Assembly (NCBI RefSeq): GCF_021234875.1
Contig: NZ_JAJQVM010000023.1
Location: 1 to 64,000, forward strand
DNA: 64,000 bases
Source: Marinibactrum halimedae
GTDB taxonomy: Bacteria > Pseudomonadota > Gammaproteobacteria > Pseudomonadales > Cellvibrionaceae
Direction of reading: 5' to 3'
A model generated the notes under the pieces. That model did not search any database. It saw only the letters and a program-made list of their open reading frames with translations, and had not been told where the DNA came from. Below are positions 56,332 to 64,000 of this stretch, one piece after another (position 1 is the stretch's first letter; each line of letters begins with the position of its first letter). The position numbers were made by a program, and so were the translations under genes.

Positions 56332-57494
56332 TTTATATCCCTTTCCTTTTCCTTAACGAAAATTATTATCACTATTAAACAACTTTGATTTACACCTTTT
56401 CTTGCTCTATTCCTTCATTAACAAAATGAATAACATACCGAAAGATCATTTTGCAAACACCCATGAATACAACGAATAGAAAAGAAAATAACGACAACTA
56501 CAAAAAATGGCACACAAATTTGTGTCATTTTAAAAAGACGGCACACCAAACCACATAAAAGGCTCGACCAATATTTTTACGTACACGTATTTAAAATACG
56601 AATACAAATAATTTATCAACCTTTAACCCCACCCACAAAAAACCAAAATATTTTTCATAAAACACAAACACTCACCCATACCTTTACTCATTTTCAACCC
56701 TTTTAAAACCCCACACTCGACCAACTCACTTGACAAAAATCAACTCACAAAATTTTCATCTGGGATAATTTCTAAAAATACAATTAAAGATGCCAAAAGC
56801 AATGAAATCTACAAGACAGAGCAGAAAATACTACCAAGAATAAAACATAGAAGAAAAAAAGCGTATTACCCCAAAGGGTAATATACTGATATAAAAGACA
56901 TGTCGTCGAGATTAGCGTGTTAACCTGACAATATAATTTAACCAAACAGCAGCCACTAAAAAAGCTTAATAAAAACCTTTTTAGTCAACCAATGAAACGG
57001 AATAATGCTTTTGATATGAATTATTTTTCGTGCTTTTTAAGTTTAAAGTGATAGAAGAGAAGCTTCTACCACATAGACTAGATGCGAGAAACCAACTGAC
57101 ACAAGCCCGGTTTTTGAAGAGATAGCGACAAGGGTAACCGATAAATTTCCAGTCGCACTTGATTTACACAGGAATCTGGTTATTTTTTATCGAAGAAAAT
57201 TTGATAAAAACAATAAGACAAACCCTCAATAGGTGTTTGGTAGAGTTTCATTCAAGCCAAATTTTGAAAGCATGGTCAACACTCAGAAAATAATGGAGTA
57301 AATTCTTGTAATTTACCATTCAAAATAAATGGCATTGTGTTTTATTGTTCTTTTACAACTTCGATCATATAGGTGTGAGTACAACAATTTCGTGCAGTGT
57401 TCTACATAGTTCGGTGCATCAGGAGAGTCTTCAGCAGTTCTATCTAGGTACTTGACTAGACTCCCAGTAAGACGCTTTCCTGACTCTGAACACT
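56332..57494. other. 1.16 kb AT-rich region without a clear gene
   Basis: Between the haem-motif gene and the rhodanese gene. It contains a 14-bp perfect palindrome ACACAAATTTGTGT (56512-56525), possibly an operator of the gene at 56331, hairpins at 56864-56883 and 57052-57068, and a U-rich inverted repeat near 56954-56988. One stop-to-stop frame of about 60 codons (minus, 57313-57498) reads through the region after the rhodanese stop without a standard start codon; it may be a decayed gene or chance. Confidence 0.45.
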
Positions 57495-58403
57495 CTAATG
57501 ACTTTCTCCTTCAATGGGCAACTCCTCAAAACAACTCCACTCACTCCAACTTCCAGGGTACAACGTTGGAAACGGATAGCCGGCAATAACCATAGAAAGA
57601 ATGTTGACACACGCCGTCACGCCCGAGCCGCAATAATGAATCACTTTAGATTCAGCATTGGAATCGTTATTTTGGGAGAAACACTTCTCCCAACGTGCTT
57701 TTTGAATATCCCGAGAATAAAAAAAGCCTTCCTCAGAAGTCGCTTCCTGCCAAGGCGCATTCAGCGCGGTGGGAATATGTCCTGCCACGGCATCGATAGG
57801 TTCAACAATGCCCAAGTAACGCTTCGACTCTCTTGCATCAACCAGGCACGTATTTTCAGCTCCACCAGAGCCGAACAATGATTTTTTCAATTCCGATAAG
57901 TGCGTAACAGGGTTTTGATACTGAATAGGTAGTGAGGAATGCCCTTGACGAGGAGAAGGCTGTCGACGATCAATGGCTTGATTTGCCTTTACCCAAGCAT
58001 TAAAACCGCCGTCCAATACCGCGACAGACTCAAACCCCATGTGCCGTAAAAGCCACCATGCTCGGGCAGCAAAAGCCCCTCGACTGTTGTCGTAAAGGAC
58101 AATTTGTGTACTGGGAAACACGCCGCAACAACTCAATTTCTGCGCAAGAATATCGAAATCTGGTAATGGATGACGACCCGACGCCTGAGTAACCAAGCCC
58201 GATAAATCTTCATTTAAATCAAAATAGTAAGCACCCGGCAGATGCCCTTTTTGGTATTGCTGCCTCCCTGACAACTGATCTGTTTTGTCGCCTTTAGGAT
58301 TGCTCAAATCAAATCGGCAGTCCAATATGACGGTATCCTTACCCACCAATGGTTTTAATTGGGCAACTGTAATCAATGTAGAATACGTCATCGTGGAATA
58401 CAT
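57495..58403 (-). CDS. Sulfurtransferase with two rhodanese domains
   Basis: 302 aa of the thiosulfate/3-mercaptopyruvate sulfurtransferase type. The first rhodanese domain lacks the catalytic Cys (LYDNSRGAFAARAWW), and the second has the active loop CGSGVTAC near residue 262, with Cys as the persulfide carrier; CGSGVTA favours 3-mercaptopyruvate over thiosulfate as substrate. Either of two near ATGs can start it (58403 or 58391); neither has a strong ribosome site. Confidence 0.92.
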   Translation of the reverse strand: MYSTMTYSTLITVAQLKPLVGKDTVILDCRFDLSNPKGDKTDQLSGRQQYQKGHLPGAYYFDLNEDLSGLVTQASGRHPLPDFDILAQKLSCCGVFPSTQIVLYDNSRGAFAARAWWLLRHMGFESVAVLDGGFNAWVKANQAIDRRQPSPRQGHSSLPIQYQNPVTHLSELKKSLFGSGGAENTCLVDARESKRYLGIVEPIDAVAGHIPTALNAPWQEATSEEGFFYSRDIQKARWEKCFSQNNDSNAESKVIHYCGSGVTACVNILSMVIAGYPFPTLYPGSWSEWSCFEELPIEGESH

Positions 58404-58747
58404 AGCAGCACTTAATCAACTAAAAAAATAAAACCCATCAATCGATGCCGAGACCATACCTTTCAAAAAACATTCTCCAAAAGGTCATGTCACCGCCATA
58501 CAACAATTGGGCTCACTTTACTCGATTAGGAACTCACTGCCTAGGCAAGCAACTCAATAGACTCACGCTATATCCACGATACTCAAGAATCTAAAGAAAA
58601 GTTCACATTCAATTGAATGATTTTCACTCATCCGGTCTTTTCAAAGGTGCTTTTACCCTATGAGCTTCGAAAGTAAAAGAGTCTCCAAATAGAAAAGATT
58701 TCCCCACAATCATTTCCTAGTGCGTTGCTCGTGAAATTTTGCTCATA

Positions 58748-58777
58748 AAAAAAGCCTCTCAAATGAGAGGCTTTTTT
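58748..58777. terminator. Bidirectional terminator between rhodanese side and cysB
   Basis: AAAAAAGCCTCTC (58748-58760) pairs with GAGAGGCTTTTTT (58765-58777). It should end cysB transcription after the repeat array. The rest of 58404-58899 has no gene. Confidence 0.9.
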
Positions 58778-58822
58778 ACTAACCACGGGACTTGAAACCA
58801 ATTAAGAACAAATACCCACATG

Positions 58823-58892
58823 CATTGAAAATACTTGACTAAAAGTACTTAACTAACAGTATTTAACTAAGAGTACATAATAACAAGTACTT
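58823..58892. repeat. 14-bp tandem repeats after cysB
   Basis: Five 14-bp units, including GACTAAAAGTACTT (58837-58850), AACTAACAGTATTT (58851-58864) and AATAACAAGTACTT (58879-58892), in the 3' flank of cysB. They start eight bases after its stop region. Confidence 0.78.
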
Positions 58893-58899
58893 ACCTTAA

Positions 58900-59895
<996 letters not shown>

Positions 59896-60032
59896 TTAAC
59901 AAGTATTGCAGTATGATTATAAAAATATAAACAAATATTCTTTTCCAGAATAGTAATAAAAGAATATATTTGCCAAGGGTCAATCACCTTTTTATCCACT
60001 CGGCGGTATCGTCTATAACCTTAGCCTATATC

Positions 60033-60815
60033 ATGGAAATTTTGCTATTTATTTTGGCCGGCGCCGGCGTCGGACTTGCCGTTGGAATCACAGGTGTGGG
60101 CGGAGGATCCTTAATGACTCCGCTTTTGTTACTGTTTGGCATTCCCTTTAATGTCGCCATTGGAACCGATTTACTCTACGCCGGCCTCACTAAAGCCAGT
60201 GGTGCGGTGGCCCATTCTCGATTAGGCACTGTTCGCTGGCGCTTGGTACTTTGGCTTGCCGCAGGAAGCATTCCCGCCTCAATACTCACCACACTGGGTT
60301 TAAAATTTGTCTTCGGTGATGCCAGTCAATACGAACATTTACTCACGACGAGCTTGGGCATCATGCTCATACTCACGTCTGCCGTTTTATTATTCAAATC
60401 TCGAATTCACAACCAGCCCAACACCGATAAACCACCCATGCGCTGGGTACACAAAAATGCAGCAACCATCACCGTCATTTCAGGTGTTCTTCTAGGCACA
60501 TTTGTTACCTTATCCTCGGTAGGGGCTGGCGCTTTTTGCGCCGCACTGCTTTTGATTCTCTACCCTCGCCTACCCGCAATACAAATTGTGGGAACGGACA
60601 TCGCCCATGCCGTACCACTCACACTGATCGCAGGGGCTGGGCATCTTATTTTTCTGGGCAATGTGGATTTTCTTTTGCTGGGCTCTCTACTTATTGGCTC
60701 AATACCCGCCATCACTGTGGGCACAAAAATTGGCGCCAGACTCCCCAACCAGCTGTTACAACCTATACTTGCCACAATTTTGATGGGGCTGGGAGTTAAA
60801 TTCGCCTTTTTCTAA
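60033..60815 (+). CDS. TauE/SafE (TSUP) family sulfite or organosulfur exporter
   Basis: 260 aa with about eight membrane helices. The family signature GITGVGGGSLMTPLL is near the N-terminus and STVGAG-type repeat occurs as LSSVGAGAFCAA in the second half. I start at ATG 60033, because upstream codons would lengthen a non-membrane tail. Divergence from cysB suggests export of sulfite, sulfonate or a related anion, but the substrate is not readable. Confidence 0.88.
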   Translation: MEILLFILAGAGVGLAVGITGVGGGSLMTPLLLLFGIPFNVAIGTDLLYAGLTKASGAVAHSRLGTVRWRLVLWLAAGSIPASILTTLGLKFVFGDASQYEHLLTTSLGIMLILTSAVLLFKSRIHNQPNTDKPPMRWVHKNAATITVISGVLLGTFVTLSSVGAGAFCAALLLILYPRLPAIQIVGTDIAHAVPLTLIAGAGHLIFLGNVDFLLLGSLLIGSIPAITVGTKIGARLPNQLLQPILATILMGLGVKFAFF

Positions 60816-60948
60816 AGGCGCAGTACTCAAGAACTCATCACACTTTCTTATTATTGTATGTTATATGGCTGTGATTTCCAGCCCATTTTACGCAACATCA
60901 GTTATAAGAGTGTAAATTTGTGCAAAAGGTAATAAAAAAACACTCTGT

Positions 60949-61854
60949 TTATGTATTTGCAATACCGTGAGGTACGTGACCAGTCGTGACATGATCCTTA
61001 GCGGAATCGCAGTGAATGGGCTGATCGTCAAAAAAGACATCCGCACCATAGGCTTTCAAAAACGCCCCCTTCGATAGCCCCCCCAGAAATAAGCACTCAT
61101 CTAAACGTACTCCCCAATGCCGTAATGTTCGAATCACTCGCTCATGGGACGGTGCTGAGCGTGCTGTCACCATTGCAGTTCGAATCGGACAATCTAAACC
61201 CTGCTCATCAAACTCACTTTGCAAACTATGAAGCGCTTGTAAAAAACCGGCAAAAGGGCCAACTTCCATGGGTAATTGCGCATTCTGTTTTTCATTTTCT
61301 GCGAACGCCTTTAAACCTTTTTGCTGATAAATGCGCTCGGACTCATCTGAAAACAGAACAGCATCCCCATCAAAAGCAAAACGTACTTGCATTTCATCAA
61401 TATCAAGGCGTTTAGAGGGTAATAGCGTTGCCGCTGCGGCCCCCATAGACAAAGCATTGGTGACATCATCATTGTTTGTCGACAAAAATAAATGACTATT
61501 GAAAGCAGAAAGATAACGGTGGGGAGATGCACCACCACTGAAGACAGCCCGCTTTACATCTAACTGATAATGCTCAATTGAATTGAAAACCCGAAGACCG
61601 GTATCGGCTGAATTACGAGAAACCAAAATGACTTCCACACTGGGCTTGCCCGGTAAAAGGCTGTTAATGTGCAGCAACTTTTTAACCAGTAAAAAGCCTT
61701 CCCCTGGGGCTAACACATCGTCTTCACGATCTATCTGATAATCGGAATAGGCTTTTAACCCTTCTTGCACAAAGACTTGATGACTTTCCTTTAAATCAAA
61801 TAATGCTCGTGACGATATGGCAATCACAAGCTTTTCCCCAAAGTCTGCAGGCAT
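60949..61854 (-). CDS. Cytosolic 5'-nucleotidase family protein
   Basis: 301 aa of the cN-I-like 5'-nucleotidase family (PF06189 type). Motifs include VIAISSRALFDL at the start with a DLKESH acidic region, RFAFDGDAVLFSDESE with the HAD-type aspartates and FFDDQPIHC near the end. It dephosphorylates nucleoside monophosphates, perhaps AMP or pyrimidine types. It lies downstream of the D-cysteine desulfhydrase gene on the same strand. Confidence 0.85.
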   Translation of the reverse strand: MPADFGEKLVIAISSRALFDLKESHQVFVQEGLKAYSDYQIDREDDVLAPGEGFLLVKKLLHINSLLPGKPSVEVILVSRNSADTGLRVFNSIEHYQLDVKRAVFSGGASPHRYLSAFNSHLFLSTNNDDVTNALSMGAAAATLLPSKRLDIDEMQVRFAFDGDAVLFSDESERIYQQKGLKAFAENEKQNAQLPMEVGPFAGFLQALHSLQSEFDEQGLDCPIRTAMVTARSAPSHERVIRTLRHWGVRLDECLFLGGLSKGAFLKAYGADVFFDDQPIHCDSAKDHVTTGHVPHGIANT

Positions 61855-61889
61855 AAATCTACCTCACTCTGACTCGTTTACATCGGCCC

Positions 61890-61945
61890 ATTCAAACCGA
61901 CTTATTTAGACCGGCTTATTTAGACCGACTTATCTAGACCGACTT
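61890..61945 (-). repeat. 14-bp tandem repeat over the D-cysteine desulfhydrase stop
   Basis: Four units (61890-61903, 61904-61917, 61918-61931, 61932-61945); two are ATTTAGACCGACTT and ATCTAGACCGACTT. On the coding strand the array starts exactly with the TAA stop of the gene at 61944. Confidence 0.82.
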
Positions 61946-62936
61946 ACAGTTGCTCTCGAAAGGGAAATAATCCATAAATGCCTCCTGTATGCACAAAAAT
62001 AATATCTTGGCCCGCTGTCCACTCACCTTGCTCAATCAGTTTGATTAAACCGTGCATAGCTTTTCCCGTATACACAGGGTCCAACACCACGCCTTCCATC
62101 TTGGCCACCATGCGAAGGGTTTCCAACATATCAGGATACGCCTTGGCATACCCTGGCCCAATAAATTCATCATTGGTTTCAATTGATAACGAATTTATAT
62201 CGACCTTCACACCGTATCGATGTTTCCATTTTAAAAGATCACTCTGGGTTTTATTCTGAAAATAAGCGCGGTCATCACACACTGCCATGCCGATAACACG
62301 AACCGCTTCAGGAAAATATTCATTCACACCAGCCGTAAGGCCCGCTTGCGTCCCACCTGAGCCTGTTGCACAGAGAATTGCGGATGGTTGTAAGCCCAAA
62401 CGATGGCATTGCTCCGCCATCTCTTTCGCACAATTCACATAGCCCCAAATGCCCACTTCATCACTGGCACCGGTAGGAATAACATACGCTTTCATGCCTT
62501 TCTGAGCATAAAACGCGTTGATTGCCTCAAAGTGCGAAGACTGATATGTCACATAGTCAGACAGAGAACAATAAGTGATTGTCGCACCGAACAAGTGGTC
62601 CAAAAGAACGTTGCCATCAGGTGCTGACGCCGGGGCTTGACCACGCAGAACAAGATGAGCTTTCAACCCCAACTGAGCCGCTACGGCCGCCGTTGCCCGA
62701 CAATGGTTGGACTGAATACCACCGCAGGTAATGAGGACTTCGGCATCCTGCGATAAAGCATCTGCCACCACAAACTCCAGCTTCCTCACTTTATTTCCAG
62801 TTAACACAGCCCCGGTTAAATCATCTCGCTTTATCCATATTCTCGGGCCACCTAAATACCGAGACAAACGCTCAAGATGCACCAACGGCGTTGGTGTTTG
62901 CGCCAAATGGATCTTATTTGGATAACTCAACGACAT
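61944..62936 (-). CDS. D-cysteine desulfhydrase / ACC deaminase-like enzyme
   Basis: 330-aa pyridoxal phosphate enzyme. The lysine motif is LTGNKVRKLE near residue 47-56 and the phosphate-binding GSGGTQAGL near 192. The ACC deaminase and D-cysteine desulfhydrase branches share this fold; residues that distinguish them cannot be judged here. D-cysteine desulfhydrase is favoured by the sulfur context. ATG 62936 has GGGAG eight bases upstream. Confidence 0.88.
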   Translation of the reverse strand: MSLSYPNKIHLAQTPTPLVHLERLSRYLGGPRIWIKRDDLTGAVLTGNKVRKLEFVVADALSQDAEVLITCGGIQSNHCRATAAVAAQLGLKAHLVLRGQAPASAPDGNVLLDHLFGATITYCSLSDYVTYQSSHFEAINAFYAQKGMKAYVIPTGASDEVGIWGYVNCAKEMAEQCHRLGLQPSAILCATGSGGTQAGLTAGVNEYFPEAVRVIGMAVCDDRAYFQNKTQSDLLKWKHRYGVKVDINSLSIETNDEFIGPGYAKAYPDMLETLRMVAKMEGVVLDPVYTGKAMHGLIKLIEQGEWTAGQDIIFVHTGGIYGLFPFREQL

Positions 62937-63094
62937 AAAAGTCACTCCCTTTAAAATATAGAACAAATAACATTCATACCGACAGCGAGTAAGCACACTC
63001 AAAATAACAAACTAACACGAAGGGAAAAACAGAAAACAAAAGAAAGAGAGGGAACCAGAAAAGAAAGAAAAAAGAATTAAAATACGCTGTAAAA

Positions 63095-63111
63095 GCGGCC
63101 ATAAAGGCCGC
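63095..63111 (-). terminator. Terminator of yajC
   Basis: GCGGCC (63095-63100) and GGCCGC (63106-63111) around ATAAA; on the minus strand TTTT follows. The gap 63003-63157 holds nothing else. Confidence 0.75.
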
Positions 63112-63157
63112 CTCAGAACAATCAAACTTTATTGATTAGTTAGATTTCCTTGCCCAA

Positions 63158-63493
63158 CTAGATTTTTTTGATTGTACCTTTTGGCAATACCGCGTGTACG
63201 GCAACTTTCTGGAAACGCAATTCCGTATTATTGCCAGCATCAACGGTTAAATACTCATCATCGACCTTGGTGATCTTGGCCAACAAACCACTGTTCATCA
63301 CCACTTCATCACCCTTGCTTAAAGAGCCGACCAAGTCAGAATGCTCTTTTTGGCGTTTGCGCTGTGGGCGAATAATGAAAAAGTACATGAACGCGAACAT
63401 GCCGCCAAAAAGCAGCAAAGTAAATAAAGGATTAGATTCTGGCGCGGCTCCAGCCGGTGCTTGAGCCATTGCAGAAGGAATGAAAAAACTCAT
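63158..63493 (-). CDS. yajC: Sec translocase accessory protein YajC
   Basis: 111 aa. One membrane helix (LFTLLLFGGMFAFMYFFII, about 23-41), then RPQRKRQKEHSDLVGSL and GDEVVMNSGLLAKITKV; typical YajC. It helps SecDF-YajC during protein export. Normally yajC is followed by secD and secF, but here a terminator and an unrelated gene come next, so the operon is split or this is a second copy. Confidence 0.95.
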   Translation of the reverse strand: MSFFIPSAMAQAPAGAAPESNPLFTLLLFGGMFAFMYFFIIRPQRKRQKEHSDLVGSLSKGDEVVMNSGLLAKITKVDDEYLTVDAGNNTELRFQKVAVHAVLPKGTIKKI

Positions 63494-63768
63494 TATGATT
63501 CTCGTATCAGTATTAACAAGGCTGAGGACTCAACCAGCAACAGGAGAGAAGCGATGCAAGACAAACTACTTTTCTCGAAACTGGATATCGTCTCGCTAGA
63601 AAGGGATAAATACAGAAATATCGTCTGTGAGAACAAGATTTCTACACTATTTATCACAGTCATGCTCTATCACAACGATAGCAGGCGACGTACTCTAACC
63701 TGTTTACAGGGCACAATCAAACCACAGAAGGCACCCTGCAAACACACTAAAATACTGAAATGATAGGG
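63494..63768. other. Intergenic region around the yajC start
   Basis: 275 bp, yajC promoter side. Nothing gene-like was seen. Confidence 0.5.
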
Positions 63769-64000
63769 TTATGCGTAGTCTCTAAACAACTTACGGAAAG
63801 TACTGGGTGACAAACCCGTCCAACGCTTAAACGCATTGGTAAAGCTTGTACGATCCGAGAAATCTAACGCATTAGAAATGCTATCAATGCTCGAATTATG
63901 CTCAATTAAGTAGTCAATAGAATAGTGAAAACGTACTTTATCGCGCAATTCGGCAAAGCTAACATCTTGTTGTTGCAAACGGCGCTGCAACGTACGCTTC
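63769..64000 (-). CDS. AraC-family regulator, C-terminal part (window edge)
   Basis: The minus-strand frame is open to the right edge, so the gene begins beyond 64000. Visible: RTLQRRLQQQDVSFAELRDK and the double helix-turn-helix with ISNALDFSDRTSFTNAFKRWTGLSPSTFRK (last 40 residues), matching the AraC/OruR-like C-terminal domain. The N-terminal ligand domain is outside the window. Confidence 0.88.
   Translation of the reverse strand, partial: KRTLQRRLQQQDVSFAELRDKVRFHYSIDYLIEHNSSIDSISNALDFSDRTSFTNAFKRWTGLSPSTFRKLFRDYA

Overview
The window is about 64 kb of moderately AT-rich chromosome from a gammaproteobacterium, most likely a marine member of the Oceanospirillales/Pseudomonadales group. 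The evidence is gene order: gacA-uvrC-pgsA, comEC-exbB-exbD-lpxK-kdsB-ptp-murB and ffh-rpsP-rimM-trmD-rplS all occur in the Pseudomonas-like order, and cobalamin-dependent metH, cysB, yajC and MexEF-like efflux genes are present. No species can be named from sequence alone. Layout. 1-1825: the intI end of a chromosomal integron, with an integrase gene, a LexA-type SOS box in its promoter and two attC-like hairpins; the cassette array runs off the left edge. 2120-9735: metH, a GMC oxidoreductase with a small exported partner, a formate/nitrite channel and pgsA. 9806-28693: mostly core genes (uvrC, gacA, alkB-like, murB, a small phosphatase, kdsB, lpxK, exbBD, comEC, the rplS-trmD-rimM-rpsP-ffh block, a ccsA-like protein, a CorC-like protein and a CoA Nudix hydrolase). 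28973-33387: small conserved genes (DUF3135, Nudix, YqfO-like), dusC and a peroxiredoxin-like protein. 33954-38164: a compact set encoding a cupredoxin-like periplasmic protein, a GGDEF/EAL enzyme and an outer-membrane barrel. 38301-42833: an accessory locus with a subtilase, a 36-residue-repeat protein, a CI-like repressor and an AraC-type activator. 43067-48258: a DUF1826 gene behind a hexanucleotide microsatellite and a Zur-like box, a small lipoprotein, an old-yellow-enzyme reductase with its divergent TetR regulator, and a large secreted toroid-like protein. 48377-54218: a MexEF-like RND pump with a divergent LysR gene. 54385-57494: a large secreted protein with one haem motif, then 1.16 kb without a convincing gene. 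57495-63493: a sulfur-flavoured group (rhodanese, CysB, a TSUP exporter, a D-cysteine desulfhydrase-like protein), a cytosolic 5'-nucleotidase and yajC. 63769-64000: the end of another AraC-type gene cut by the window edge. How genes work together. The core operons cover envelope precursor synthesis (murB, kdsB, lpxK), proton-motive-force coupling (exbBD), ribosome and membrane targeting (rpsP, rimM, trmD, rplS, ffh) and DNA repair (uvrC, alkB-like). The accessory loci are regulated modules in which an activator or repressor usually sits divergent from its target. The most unusual observations are: (1) a likely undescribed module at 38301-42833 pairing a subtilisin-like protease with a protein of nine nearly identical 36-residue glycine-rich units; (2) a Zur-type palindrome and ten perfect TACAAC copies in front of a DUF1826 gene, which suggests metal-controlled and possibly phase-variable expression; (3) at least 15 separate short tandem-repeat arrays, mostly 11-20 bp units, many lying on or just after stop codons, pointing to an unusual micro-duplication habit of this genome.
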